Notes: a model not told the origin generated them from the sequence alone. A stretch of DNA of 64,000 nucleotides from Acanthacorydalis orientalis (GCA_034766995.1 CM068317.1:29207501-29271500); one strand, 5' to 3'; counted from the stretch's first letter, positions 39,486 through 52,968 are shown. Program-made: numbers and translations.

Positions 39486-40062
39486 TAGGTTGGTAGAAAA
39501 ATAGTTGCAGTTTATGACCTTCAAATTTATATATATTTATAGCTTTTTTGATTTTCATATCTGTTTTAAGTGGTCCAGATCTCTTGAATAACTAACGCAA
39601 TTTTTTGTGTAAGCTCTCGAATTGTTGTGTGTAGTTCTGGTTCAACTAATGCTTTCAATTTGTCGTTATGAACTAAAGAAGTACATTCACGACCTTCTTC
39701 ATCTTCAAAGCTCTCGTCTTCAGCAAGTAAATTTTGGAACAACCATTTCATCATACGTTCCTTAACAGTACCCGCACTAAAAGCATCGTTTAGTTTTCAA
39801 GCAGTTTCTGGTGCTTTACCACCCGTTTTGAACTCATACAAAAATTACTCTCATTTTCTTCTTTTTCTAATCCCAATTAATTCTATATCCCAATTTGAAC
39901 CAAAATTAATAATAAAACCAAAGTCTATATTGCCAAAACACAGACTGTAAAATTCACTTTAAAATGACATTAACATAAACTCGATGAAATAACACTTTAA
40001 TTGAAAAAAAATAAGGTTAGAATCCAGAAAACAAAAACCGTAATTATTTTCCTACTAACCTG
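39485..40062 (-). mobile_element. Internally deleted mariner (MITE-like), family A
   Basis: Read on the minus strand, it starts at the right (tcaggttagtaggaaaataa) and ends at the left, where the plus strand reads ttaggttggtagaaaaatag. A partial frame (39566-39754) encodes NLLAEDESFEDEEGRECTSL followed by VHNDKLKALVEPELHTTIRE, the N-terminal DNA-binding half of a SETMAR-like transposase. It has the same internal deletion as the other copies. Confidence 0.88.
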
Positions 40063-40668
40063 ATGCAATAAAAAGAAAATTTGATAGTTTTTCCAAAACA
40101 TATTCACAAATTATAACCACGAATTAAATTAACTTGACATGAAATTAACTTCAAGTGAATAAAAAGTGTGACCAAAAAATATTTTAGAAACAGGGTATTT
40201 GATTTGCTTACAGAGGAAAAATTAATGGGTGTTCTAAAAATTGTTGTTCAATCGACATATTTGACAAATAGATCAAAAATAAGAAACATGTCAATTATTT
40301 GATTTTGATATAAAATTCTCACCGTGTATTATTTATTTTAACGTCTATTAAATTTCCTTGAATCTTAGAATATAATTGTTTTAAATTGAATATTGTTTGA
40401 AATTAGTAAGGGAAAATAATTAGGATCAATTTATGTAACATGTTTACACACCATTAACAAAGCGAAAGTAAATAATGAGCTTATATATTTTTTCCAATAA
40501 TTATAACAGTTTTATGAAATTCGTAATGAACAGTAACGTAACGAACACTGATTAAATAAACCTAAAAAATTCACGTAAATCATTTCATCAAAAGAACCTC
40601 GTGGGATTGAACAAACGAGCAATTATTTCACGTTTTAATTCCATGTTCACGTTTAGGTACATCCGTGT

Positions 40669-40670
<2 letters not shown>

Positions 40671-40720
<50 letters not shown>

Positions 40721-40722
40721 CA
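40671..40722. repeat. (TA)n microsatellite
   Basis: A TA run. Confidence 0.95.
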
Positions 40723-41118
40723 CAAGTGTGTATGTATGTAAACATAAATACAGAACTGATTTCCTTATTTCAAAAATGTTACATTGTTCAAAGGTCGAAA
40801 TAGTTTTAAATGTTATACAATTTGTTTTGACGAACTTCTTAGAATATTGAAAAAGTAAAACATTTTTAATTATAATTGAAAGAAATTGTTTCGAAACATT
40901 TTTGTATTAATTAATCTGAATTGAATAAAATATTGTACTTTCTTAATAAAACATTCGAAAAGTAGAACGTTTACGTTAAAAGATTCTTTCTTTGTAATAA
41001 ATATAAAGTTTGTAATTGAATCAAAGTACTTTTTTTATATAACACAGTCATGTTTTCCATTTAAATTATAGCTTTGAAGTTACATTAAATCATATTTATT
41101 TAATAATTTAACATAATA

Positions 41119-41682
41119 CTAGGTTGGTTGAAAAATAACTACGGTTTAAGACGTTCAAGTTCATATACATTTTTTAATTCAAGTGGTTTTAAGTGATCCA
41201 GAAGTGTTGGATGACTAACGCATAAATTTTGTACAAGCTCTCGAATTGTTATGCGTGGTTCGGATTCAATTAACGACTTTAATTGATCGTTTTGAAGTAA
41301 TGAACATCCAGGACTTTCTTCATCTTCAGGACTCTCGTCCCAAGTAAGAAATTTTTGGAACCACTATTACACCGTACATTCCTTAACAGTACCTGTACTA
41401 AAAGCATCGTTTAGTTTACAAGTAGTGTCTGCTACTTTACCACCCGTTTTGAATTCGTAGAAAAAAATTGCTCTCATTTGCTTCTTTTCGATCTTTAATT
41501 CATTAGCTCAATTTAAATCAAAATTAATATTAAAACCAAAGTCGATATTACCTAAATACAGACCGAAAAATGCATTTTAAAATGATATTAACAAGAACAC
41601 GATGAAATGTCACTTTCATAGAAAAAAAAATAAGTTTAGAATACAAGAAACAAAAACCGCAATTATTTTCCTACCAACCTTA
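41119..41682 (-). mobile_element. Internally deleted mariner (MITE-like), family A
   Basis: On the plus strand the left end reads ctaggttggttgaaaaataa and the right end reads aattattttcctaccaacct. It is colinear with the 39485 copy, in the same orientation and 1.6 kb away, but diverged from it, so they look like separate insertions. The DNA-binding half is decayed and no catalytic region is present. Confidence 0.88.
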
Positions 41683-41929
41683 TAAGATATCAGAAATTTA
41701 ATCTTCAATTTGTTTACACTAACGTTAGAAAATTAGATTATAAAATGGTATTCACTAAAAAATTACTATTTAAATAGCTAAATATTTACTACATTGATTA
41801 ACTGATCGATATACAATTTGTTTAAACTTAGTTCTAAGACAGTTTTATTTTTCATTCCGAATAAGACTTTTATTTGTAAGAAAAATGTCTCATTCATTTT
41901 TGAAACGACTATGAAATTATTAAAAAGAA

Positions 41930-41968
41930 TTCAGAAAACAAAAACCGCAATAATTTTCCTATCGACCA
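41930..41968 (-). mobile_element. Solo mariner terminal repeat
   Basis: The plus strand reads cagaaaacaaaaaccgcaat then aattttcctatcgacca, matching one end of family A only, 250 bp from the complete copy at 41119. Confidence 0.6.
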
Positions 41969-42553
41969 AATATTCATTCAACAATTTTGAGATACCACAC
42001 AGCAGCTTAGAAATACTAATAGTAAAAAGGTAGCATTATATTTAAGATTATAAAAACGTTAAAATTCAAATGATACAATACTATCATTTTCTAATTTATA
42101 TTACAATTTCACACCAAATAATCATATAAAATAATATACTCAATCGTAATGACCAGCTCTATGCACGTATATATAATCGTGAAGAGAAGTATAAAAAAAT
42201 TCGTTTACTGTATTACACGAATTTCTTCACTAGCTGATAATATAGTGTATATAACATTATAAACAGTTTGAAATTATCGTAGGATTTGTTATACTTCTAT
42301 GTTTAAAATTCAACTGTGCATAGATTCAACAAAAACCGCATGTGGTAACACAAAAACTCACTAATGACTTGTGTCAGATGAAACCGACGAAAAACAAATG
42401 GGATTAGGATGATGTTATATCCAGGGGATTCGCTGGCCATACATTGTGTATGAAACATCGGCGGACATGTCCTTCTTTTGAATATGCGAATATCATACAA
42501 TCATTTGCAGCACATTTTCATGCTGTTACGAGCAGAAAAAAGAAGATTCATTC

Positions 42554-42556
<3 letters not shown>

Positions 42557-42606
<50 letters not shown>
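42557..42606. repeat. (TA)n microsatellite
   Basis: A TA run of about 24 units. Confidence 0.95.
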
Positions 42607-42607
<1 letters not shown>

Positions 42608-43920
42608 CCATTTATTTTGTTATATTATTAGATTTGTAAATTGAAAACAGTCATTTTTTCCTAAATACATATTAAAAACTGTAAAATTATTCTATAATTA
42701 CAAAAAAAAATCATTTCTATAATTCTTGAGAAACTGATATCTGAATGGATCTAATCAATAATTTTAAACCTACAAATAATGAAAAATAGTTTTCAGCCTG
42801 GACAAATTTCTAGCAAAATTCCATTTGTGTATTACAGGTGTGGAAAAAATAAAAAAATTATTGACCACATTTTTTATTAATAAATCGCATAGAAAACTAC
42901 AATAAAACGCCAAAAAATGTTAATTATTTTTCGAATATCACGTAATCATATATACATATATATATACACACGCACAAAGATAAGACATATATATATATGT
43001 TTCAACTTTTAACTGGAAAAATTTATCTTCCAAATATTTACAATTTAAATAATAGAATCCTCATTTTTCACAAATTTCTAATGCATTTTCTGAAAGCTCA
43101 AACCCACATATTCGTTATTTCTTGATATTTTGATATTTTTGTACTCACAGTCAGTAATATTTGTTATAATCCTTATATTCCGATATTCTGTACTTATTTC
43201 CCTTTAAAGATTCTTAACCTGTGTAATGTTTACTCAGAATAGATACAAAGATTATATCATATGTTTGTTAGAAAATTATTTTATTTTTATTTCAATTACT
43301 AATCGATTAAATTAGAGAACAAGATAAACAAACATTAAATGGACTTTCAAATGAGGTGTAAATGGTTATAAAATTCTATATAATTCTCTATCATCTCATT
43401 TATGTCCTTTAATCTACTATTATATTATTTTTTGTATTTTATACCGAGTTTAAACATAATCAGATAAAATTTTTATACTAATTATATTCATTCAACCATT
43501 TTTCTCCTCTCTTAAGAGGAATATAAATACACTAAAAGTAAACATAAATCTAGAAATCGTCAATTATATCGAATATCAGTACACTTTTAGTGCATCTAAT
43601 TTCAAACAATTCGTATTTGTTCTGTGGGTAATGTAAAATAATAATTATTTCAACTATACAGTCCATTAGTTTTATGTTTAGATTTATTTTTTTTTAAAAA
43701 AAAACATTTCTTCATACTGATTTCAATTTCCTGTACAAGCTTATTTAGTCATTAAAACTTGTATAAAACAATTATTCAACAGTGGCCTAAAGAATACAAG
43801 TAAAATGATACATCTCTTATCCGACTGTTGTTTTCTCGTCTTACAATACATCCAGGTCATTTAGTTTTCAACAATTTGCTATTATGTCTGTTAATCCTGT
43901 TTGTAGTGTAGTTTTGTATA

Positions 43921-43921
<1 letters not shown>

Positions 43922-43963
<42 letters not shown>
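43922..43963. repeat. (TA)n microsatellite
   Basis: A TA run. Confidence 0.95.
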
Positions 43964-43967
<4 letters not shown>

Positions 43968-44642
43968 GAATATAAAAAATCAATAATTTTTACAACCAGT
44001 TAGTTAAACTTAATATGTGTATATATATATATATATTAATGAATGTACTTATTTGTACTCCATGTACACAATGACCGATTACAAAAGTGGTCGGTATCAC
44101 TTTACATGTGCTTATTTTTATAATATTACAGTTTTAAAATTAAAATAGTAATAATGGTTAGTTTAAATAATAAAATAATACAGTAATACATTATAGTATT
44201 CGAAAGTAATATGATGTATCGTCTATTCGTTTAGACAAAATGACCGAAGTTTCAAGGCTGAAGATATATAATAAAATATATTTTTTGCTTCACTTTTGGT
44301 CTTTATAAGCATTATGTTTGGAAACTGATTAACTTGTATGGAAGTGTTCCTATATGGCTCGTATTGTGGACACGCACTTAATAGGTGGGGCGCATTGTTT
44401 TATTCACATTTAAATTACACATTAGCACTTGTCCGTTTCACATATTTTATGCATAATTCCTTTATTGCTATTGTAGTAAATTTCGCATCCCGTAAGTCTT
44501 ACTTGGGGCTATGGTTCTGATATATTTCAGTGATATATTAAATTTTAAATACGGCTTCCAGTCTAGGAAAGTAGGGCTCGTTATTGTTTTGTATAAAGAG
44601 CTATATGTCGAATTTTCTACGCATTCGATGTCGTTTCTTATG

Positions 44643-44644
<2 letters not shown>

Positions 44645-44718
<74 letters not shown>
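44645..44718. repeat. (TA)n microsatellite
   Basis: A TA run of about 35 units. Confidence 0.96.
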
Positions 44719-45341
44719 TTTGTCATTTTAATAAATTCATGTTTCAAGTGGTCTGTTAGACTATATGTTTATTAATATGAAATGTTATATAAAATGTGTA
44801 TACCTGAGTATATTCAACTTTATTCTTCAATAATGACATTTGAGATACAGAGTTGTTTTCTTTCTCACATTTTTCATTATCATCGATAACTCTGAAATCA
44901 AACAACATACATCATTACTACATAGTAAACTATATATTATCTGGAAAAAAATACTTTATACAGATAAAATTTTTCAGAGACCCGTATTTTATTTCTGTGT
45001 ATTTTTTTTATTCTCAGTCGGTTCGAAAAAAACACGTGTAATATTATGAAAGTCAGTAATAAAAACAGAACTCTCACAAGCACATTTTTATTCCGGTATT
45101 AATTGAAAACCCAACTCATTTTTAAAACAAAATCTATTCAACACAAAAAAATATACAATTTTCGAAAAAGTTTCCACATTCAATTTCAATGCAAGAAAAA
45201 ATATAATGTCACCGGTTGAATGCTAAGGTCAACAAACGTGTCAAAAGTCACGTTCACCTTTTCTACGTTAACACAAATATTGAGAGATTTTATCGTTGTG
45301 GTTATATTACAGGTGGACAAAGACTTTTTACTATCACATAC

Positions 45342-45342
<1 letters not shown>

Positions 45343-45386
<44 letters not shown>
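45343..45386. repeat. (TA)n microsatellite
   Basis: A TA run. Confidence 0.95.
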
Positions 45387-45388
<2 letters not shown>

Positions 45389-46439
45389 TATGTCTATATG
45401 AATTTGTGTTTGCATTTTTAATTAAAACATCGTGAATAAATATTTTTATGGCGCATAAATATTGTTCCATGAGATATAATTTTGTTCGTTTAATAAAGTT
45501 TTTCTATTATGACTTGTAGATAAACGAAAAAATTATTATTCGTTTTAACACGTAACTATAATTGAACGGCGAGTAGTTTCAACTTTATATCAATGAGTTT
45601 AAATTCTATCTTATGAATTAAGATATTTTTCAGTAATTGAATTAATTTTAAAGACTTATAACCGTATTCTGCTGTTATATCATTTTTTTCGAATTAAATT
45701 ATGGCACATAAACTTTATATAAACATTGGTATTCTCTTAGTATTGTGATATAAAACTTCTAATAAAAATGACATGAATTTCTAACTTTCAATTCAAAATG
45801 AAACATTTTAATGCTATTTAGAACTGTTTACATATTCACTTCTAAATGCTATTTAGAACTGAATATGAAAAATATTTTCATACTAATATATAACCTATCA
45901 AAATTGACGGGAAAAAAGAAAGAAATATAGTAAGAAAAAACTTTATTGGTTTTTACAACATAATATTTTTAAACATGAAAAATACCTAAGAACGAAATTT
46001 AATGAATTAAACTTAAAACCTATGAGCTAACAAACATTTCTCTTCGCCATAGATACTCACTATTTTGTCCGCAGTACGAAATGAAGATAAATTTGAGGTT
46101 TTATATTTCCATAATCATATATTTGTTAAAAATCGCTTACTGTGAAAATAAATCAATAAATCAAACTCGTGTATACTATTCTACATTGTGTATTATATTT
46201 TTCTTAATTCTAAAAAAAAGGACGCTATACACGGTTTTAGAAATAGAATCAATAAAATAGAGCACAGAGACCTCTGAAATCTCATTGATTTACCTCTGCT
46301 AAGATAGTAAGTATAAATTGTAAGAATACCTTACTTTCGATTTATTATTATTTAATTTTAAATTTCAGTTAATCGACAAGAAGTACATTGAAAAATATAT
46401 GCCTCAAATCAGCACTTTATCTTTAAAATTAGATTCGTA

Positions 46440-46770
46440 ATTGGATTTTGACACTGTGGCTAAATTTATTTTTACATATAAATATTTAATCCATCTCACA
46501 AAGTCAAAAAGGCTTCTGATCAAAAATGTTCGATAGCTGATTACTTATCATTTCTTAAGCACATTTTGATGACAATGTTACCGTCCCAGAGCGATAAGAT
46601 ACAGAAAAAGATTTTCCTATATCTTATTATTGTATAGATGGTCGTATCACCATCCAAAGACATACAAGCAGAAATAAAAACTATCAATAATTAAATTTTT
46701 AATATTTTTGATCAAAAAAAGATTTTGTGATTTAGGGTTGAGTGAAAAATTTATGAAACACGAATCGATT
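46440..46770. repeat. Foldback repeat copy
   Basis: The left arm reads gacactgtggctaaatttat, cacaaagtcaaaaaggcttc, tgatcaaaaatgttcgatag and ttttgatgacaatgttaccg. The right arm is inverted (gtatcaccatccaaagacat, acaagcagaaataaaaacta, tttttgatcaaaaaaagatt). Confidence 0.65.
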
Positions 46771-47919
46771 CCTGATTATTGCAAAATTATTGAAATTTTT
46801 AAATCTACTTTATTTAAAACGATCAAGAAATGTTCTTTATAATTTTGAATTATTTCTGTAAGTCAGAAATTAACTAAAAAGACACCATATGTGAATAAAA
46901 ACCATTCGATCGCTACGTAGAATGAAACTTGAGCCACTGTGTTGAAGAAAAATAATAAGAATGAAACTGACGGTTCTTCAATGAATGCAGGATGTAACTG
47001 ATAATACATAGAAAAAGTATAATAAACATAACTGTTCAACAAGACGTTCAATCACTCTGTTTCTTTGAAAAGTTAATTATTAATGAAACCAATACACTTA
47101 AAAAGAGAAATAGACTTAACTTACAATCAATCAATTGCATAAAAACCTCACAGAAAGGAAATAAAACTTTACTTTATGAATATTAATTTTTAAAGTTACA
47201 CTTTAACCGTGCTGTGCTTAAAATCAGAAAGAGGCATTTCTTCTTTAAAACAATAATTGTTCACGAGCAATGAATCATAAAAAAATCAATAATATTTTCA
47301 CCTGCAACATACAATTTATAAAAGAATATATTGAATAAATCAATATACTGTAACAATTCAATCGTAAATAATCTACCACCTCTTATACATAAAAAAGCCA
47401 CACTTCTAAAACTACGTTTCGTGTAAACTGTAATAGACCTGTCTATTATTTGCTATAATTTTCAATAAATGTCTACGATTTTCTTGAACATTTTAGAAAC
47501 TTTATAATAGTTATCTACACGAACTTACGTATCGAGGCGTTCACTCAATCTCGTATTATATATAATATTATCTCCATAATATATTTTTATTACTTTGAAA
47601 CTTTTTTTTTATAATAATAACTATTAGAAATGTTCTTAACACTTTGACGGCCGCTGTCACATATGCGGGATTTCGCTAACAAACAGTTATCGGCCGATGT
47701 GACGATGATGTGATTTTATACCGTTAATTTCAGATGGCATTATAAAAATAATTTCAGACCACCAATTTGATTTTCGTTTTTTAATACACAACAATTGCTT
47801 TCGTTAAAAGCATTGCTAGCTTTTTTCAATTGCTCAGTAAATTGTTTATTAAGATCTTTCGTATCTACTCTTTACTTAATCTGAAATCATCCTTCGCTGT
47901 CTCAGAAAGTTAAGTAATA

Positions 47920-49198
47920 TTAGGTTGTAACATATCAAGTTACCGAATTGCAGTCAGTCAGAGGTCGATCGCGATTCAGAAAGGTTCTGTGCAATATTTT
48001 AGAAGTTCAGCTATTTGGAATTGACTAATGTACTGTACCATTCAATTTTTTAAATACGGAATTATTGTTATTTTCATTTTTTTACACCCTTTAACAGAAT
48101 GGTATCCACAAAAGATTTTCATCTACTTTTTTAATATGAGTTCAAGTTAGAACACAATGCAGCGGTAGCAGATAGAAATATTAATGAAACTAACCAGAGA
48201 ACAATTCAATTATGGTTCAAAAAATTTCGTTCGGATAATATGAATCTCGACAATGAGCCTCGAGGAAGGCCCAAAACCATTGTGAACGAAGAACATTTGA
48301 GAGCCATGGTGGAAGCTAATCCACATACAACAGTCGCATGTGATTTAAGTGTTAGTGTTACAATATATATTTTAATATATATTTATATAACTGTTTCTCG
48401 TCATCTCACTGCAATATGAAAGGTGAAAAAGCTGGATAAGTGGGTTCCGCACGAATTGACAGATGGTCAGAAAATGAGATGCTTAGAGATGTGTTCTTCA
48501 TTGATGATTCGAAATGATAAAATGCCATTTTTAAATCGAATCATTACTTGTGATGAAAAGTGGATTCTGTATGATAACATAAAAAGATCTGGACAATGAT
48601 TAAATGCAAATAAAGATCCAGGATATACACCCAAGCCGTCATTACATCAAAAAAAACTTATGGTTACTGTGTGGTGGACAAATAAACGAATAATCCATTA
48701 TTCTTTTTTAAAACCAGGTGAAGCAATTACGGCTGATTCATATTGTCGCGAAATCGACAATATGAATGAAAAATTAAAAACAAAACAGTCAATGCTAATC
48801 AATAGATATGGGCCAATACTACTGCAAGACAATGCTCGAACACACACATCTCGGATCACAATTTCCAAATATAATTCATTAAATTATGAAATTTTACCGC
48901 ATCCCCCTTATTCAACAAATCTTTCACCGACAGAATATCATATTTTTCGCCATTTGGAGTATTGTTTAAGAAATAAAGAATTCCGAAACCAGACAGAAGT
49001 GAAACAAGGATTCGAATACTTTATAAGCTCTACAAAAGTCGATTTTTATAAAAATGGGATAAACAATCTAATTTCTGGTTGGCAAAAGACCATTGAAGCT
49101 GATGGAGCTTATTTTGATTGAATATATTTTGTTTTGTTAAAAATATTGCGTTTTGATTCTCACCTACAAATTCCGCAATTTCATATGTTACACCCTAA
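47920..49198 (+). mobile_element. Full-length decayed mariner, Hsmar1/SETMAR-like, nested
   Basis: The left end reads ttaggttgtaacatatcaag and the right end, reverse-complemented, reads ttagggtgtaacatatgaaa. TA duplications are at 47918-47919 and 49199-49200. The 1279-bp length is normal for a complete mariner. It lies inside an older piggyBac-like MITE (47640-49351). Confidence 0.92.
48099..49121 (+). pseudogene. Mariner transposase pseudogene (SETMAR/cecropia-like)
   Basis: The frame starts ATG at 48099 and codes MVSTKDFHLLF, then a stop, then YEFKLEHNAAVADRNINETN and helix-turn-helix sequence to GRPKTIVNEEHL. Around 48360 an AT-rich insertion and frameshift break it; the WVPHEL motif follows near 48445. 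The C-terminal 153 residues (48660-49121) are open and include LLQDNARTHTSR and YSTNLSPTEYHIF. The first catalytic Asp is in IITCDEKW and the second in LQDNAR. The third position is Glu (SPTE) instead of Asp, and the preceding SPD is TN. With the stop, frameshift and this change, it cannot be active. Confidence 0.9.
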
Positions 49199-50824
49199 TA
49201 GTAGCTTTAATGCTTTTTTCCCCGTAAATATACTGTTACTAATTACTTTACGAGCGACTGCATGAATAGCGCCGGCGGCAGACAGTAAGATCTGCGCGAC
49301 ACACTGAGTACAACAGAGATTCGTTGAGTGAAATTTGAGGCCGTCAAAATGTTAGTCACTTTTTTTGATATTTTTTTTATCCTCATTCATAATAATAATA
49401 ACTTTTACGTAAACTGACAAAGATTCCACGACTTCTAATGCAAATATTTTCCAAGAAAAAATAAATTTAGTAAATATATATGTATGTATATATATATATA
49501 TATATACATACAATCTCCAAATGGTAATATAAACGTTTACATTTATTTTATATATTTAACATCATAAACCTGCGAATATTTCGAAATTTAAATGAAAACT
49601 TCTAAACAAACGCCCATACTTTACCAAGAAAAGTAATTTAACCTTTCATCTCAACAAAATCAAATAAAATAGTTTATTACTAGTTTAACTGAGTAAAAAA
49701 CCATAAAGTACGGATTCAGTTTCAAGTTTCTTTTAAGTTCTTTCAGATCGACATCTTCTTTCAGTACTTATTTTATTACATTCATAATTATTTTCATTTA
49801 CTTTCTAAGAAATGATTATAATATTATAGGCATATACTTAGATATATTTCTATGAAAGAATGAACCACAAATTGATTTTATTTTATGTAAAACGAAACGA
49901 TGCATTCGTTCCTCGCACGAGTAATTTTGTGCGTAAAGCAATTATACAAAATTCGTGTATTAAAATGATTTACAATCAAATTAAAAAAAATCAATAAATC
50001 CATAAATTTCATATTCTATTCAAGAATGTCAAATAATAATTTAATCTCGTACTTCTGGTTCCTCTAAAGTTGGTTTTATATAAAGATTAATTATTTTTTT
50101 GCTGTTATACTTCTCAATAGACGTTGTTTTTTGATCTGCGGATGAATAAATAAAGAAAATATAATTCTGACAATGTAACTCAATTCACTTTGAAAATTTA
50201 TTCCTCCATTCACCTCACAAATCCACAAAAAACATTTCCTGATAACAAATATTCAGTAAAGTATTATTTCTATTTTTTTTATCCTCATTTCGATGACAAT
50301 GACAGAAAAATCTGAAATGTTTAAAATCCACCTAAATTTTATTTATTTATTATATTATTCATTGAGATATACATACTTTGTTAATCTCGTATATGTATAT
50401 ATATATATATATATATTACATTTCACACGACTTTTACAAGTTAATAACAAAATTTAAAAGTGATGAATACAGACCTTAGCTATTACTTTATTATACATTA
50501 CTTTACTATATCTGTATATTTATTTATTTCTTACATTCTATTCTTAAACTTTATTTTAATTTATAGTCTTTTGAAGCAATGCTTTAGAAATTTTACTAAG
50601 TTGACCAGAGGTACTGATTCCTAAAATATACTGATGCTAGTCTGATTGATATTGGGAAGTGAGTTTTCTTTTAATAGTTCCAACCCTTTACAATCTTTTA
50701 GTATATGAATATTGTTTATGTGCCTATGAAAAAGTTTGCATACTTTGTTTCCACACTTATCTCTTTCAAATTCCCACCCCTCCTATCTAACCTAAATTTT
50801 GCAATTATTCTTCTTTCTGACCTA

Positions 50825-50932
50825 ATTAACAATTAAAAATCATCCAACTGTTCTGAACCACTTAAAACCTTTATGTATATGATATGTATATGAATTTGAA
50901 GGTAGTAAAGCGCAATTATTTTTCTACCGATT
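50825..50932 (+). mobile_element. Mariner family A fragment (3' end)
   Basis: Matches the family's 3' portion: catccaactgttctgaacca, then tatatgaatttgaaggtagt and gcgcaattatttttctaccg at the terminus. Confidence 0.75.
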
Positions 50933-51152
50933 AAACAGTTTCATTTCCAGAGAAATCTCTACCATCACAAATTAATTATCATAACCAGACAGACTGTCAT
51001 TATTAATGTAATTATTACCGCTGTTGTAATAAAATAAAATATTTATTGTAAGATGAAATTGGAATTTCTGCATGAGTGGTTTTCTTGTAATTATTCTACA
51101 GCACTCATCAGTGTACTGACACGTTTAATTAAATAAAATATTTCATTATTAG

Positions 51153-51360
51153 GTTGCGGTGGATATGGAGCACTCGATCCAGCCCTGTACGCCAGTACAC
51201 CGGAGTTGGAAATTGCTTGGCCTGACGGCCACCTAGGTCGTTTGTGGTTTTCATTGAGATACGAACCACCTACCGAGAAGTTACTCGTTACTTTACTAAA
51301 GGTGCGCAATTTACCGTCTCGAACGGTGACCACGGTCAACAGTTGCGACCCGTTTGTAAG
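51153..51360 (+). CDS. Syt15: Syt15-like exon: start of C2A domain
   Basis: The acceptor tttcattattag precedes the exon and gtgagt follows at 51361. The exon reads SCGGYGALDPALYASTPELE..., then PDGHLGRLWFSLRYEPPTEK, LLVTLLKVRNLPS and VNSCDPFV, covering beta strands 1 to 3 of C2A. The WPDGHLGRLWFS block is the strongest sign of SYT15, where PDGCLGRLWFS occupies the same place. In Ca2+-binding synaptotagmins, loop 1 carries two aspartates. Here only the one in CDPF is kept and the earlier one is missing. Two short open frames overlap this exon on both strands (51091-51600 region) and are shadows of it. The exon ends two bases into an Arg codon. Confidence 0.92.
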
Positions 51361-51839
51361 GTGAGTACAATGAATAAAGAAAAAAGCACACACACACACA
51401 CAAGTAAGGTGTATTTTTATGCGTACGACAACATAAAATACATGTATTTGTACCCGAAATGGCGACACGGTCGTTTTTCAAATCATTCCGCTTGGCTAAA
51501 ACACATAATTCTATTTAGAATCCTGAAATACGTAACTGAATTAGTAAAATTTATGTTTTTCGTATACTATATACATTGTTGTTGTTTGTCTTCGAGGTAG
51601 ATATATTTTGAATTTTATTATTTTGAAACTATTATTTACGACTTGATTCGTGAACATAAGCTTTTTTCTTACTTGAAACGGTATTATAAAATAAACAAAT
51701 AATGTTCAAGGAATTTATTATTGAAATGAAGTCAAAATACTAAAATTTATCTAACGTAAACTTGTAAATACTTTTTTAGTATTTAACAGTTCAAGAACCC
51801 CCACCGACAAATATAAATTAATATATATATATATGGATA

Positions 51840-51985
51840 TAAATTATTTTCTCGATCACCAAACCACAAAAAAATGTTGTAATAAAAAAAATTCAATTAA
51901 TAAATATTAATCATTTGTGAAAGTGAATTTAGCCATAATTCCAGAACTGTATTAATGAATAAAATAATGAATTTATTAAAAACGA
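51840..51985. repeat. Foldback repeat fragment
   Basis: Contains tcaccaaaccacaaaaaaat and gtgaaagtgaatttagccat followed by aattccagaactgtatt. Confidence 0.55.
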
Positions 51986-52349
51986 ACCCGAAGTCTTAAA
52001 TTTTAGCATTTTTTAATTTAAGGATAATAAATGTTTTTTTTTGTATTAAAAAAAACATATTTTTTTAAAGAATATAAATAATTAATTAGAATAGCACCTA
52101 TTTTATAACCTGTTCTTAAGATAAATCCTGAGACTTTATATAAAAACAAACTATTTATTATTTTTATTCATCTAATAAAATATAAGAAACAAATAAATAT
52201 TTACTACTTGAAAGTTTTATGTACTGACCATATTTATAGCTGAATACAATTATACTTCAGATTATCAGTTTAATAATTTTAATCATATTTACAAAAAAGT
52301 GTTAAAAATTACAAATTTTTAAAAAATCAATGTAATTAATAAATTAGAA

Positions 52350-52720
52350 TCCTATTTCACAAATGAATGTTTCACTATCCATACAAATAAATATGCTTTA
52401 ATCAAAAATGTTCAATAAATGATTATTCATCGTGTTTGATTGTTGCTTGTGTATATTTCGATAGCGATGCCAAGATCCTCAGGGAGAAATAATTTTCCTT
52501 GACATATTTTTTTCTTAAAAAGATTCTTTGAAACATCTTATTTGTACCATAGCGCTCTGAGGAACATGGTAGCATTGTTGAAATGCAAATAAGGAAAAGT
52601 CATATATGATAAATAATCGTTTTTGTTGAAATATTATTCTGAGCATTTTAGGATGGGCTAAATATTCACTTGTGAAAGTAAATTTATCAACAATGTTAGT
52701 GGTTAAACTTTCTGATTTAT
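52350..52720. repeat. Foldback repeat, complete copy
   Basis: Two arms of about 130 bp in inverted orientation. Left: ttcacaaatgaatgtttcac, tcaaaaatgttcaataaatg, tgcttgtgtatatttcgata, gatcctcaggga. Right (reverse-complemented): ttcacaagtgaatatttagc, tttcaacaatgctaccatgt, tcctcagagcgctatgg. It sits in the intron between the C2A exons. Confidence 0.75.
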
Positions 52721-52827
52721 TCTGAAGTAGTACAAGATTATAACAAACTTATATTCAATATAAGATAGGTGTGTATATATATATACAAAATCAATATTTG
52801 AATATCAAAAAAATTAAAATTTCTTAA

Positions 52828-52968
<141 letters not shown>

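Larger units (their letters stand above)
47640..49351. mobile_element. piggyBac-like MITE split by a nested mariner
   Basis: The left end after TTAA (47636-47639) reads cactttgacggccgctgtca. The right end reads ggccgtcaaaatg followed by ttag, so the ends are inverted repeats of about 13 bp with a TTAA-type target (one side mutated). Without the mariner at 47920-49198 it is about 430 bp. The sequence is GC-richer (ggccgatgtgacg; gcgccggcggcagaca) than its surroundings. No transposase frame is seen. Confidence 0.75.
38117..51152 (+). other. 13-kb intron before C2A
   Basis: This intron separates the linker exon from C2A. It contains two complete MITE-like mariners, a solo mariner end, a nested mariner in a piggyBac-like MITE, foldback repeats and several (TA)n arrays. 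The stretches 40070-41110, 42040-46480 and 49360-50810 hold (TA)n arrays and AT-rich sequence and nothing else I can name. Overlapping short frames at 44338-45049 have no recognisable protein features. Confidence 0.7.

Noticed and set aside
45800..45870. Repeated aaatgctatttagaactg
   Set aside because: A single short tandem duplication, too small to interpret.
51091..51600. Two open frames (118 and 125 residues) overlapping the C2A exon
   Set aside because: They run through the splice donor into intron or lie on the opposite strand; both are shadows of the real exon.
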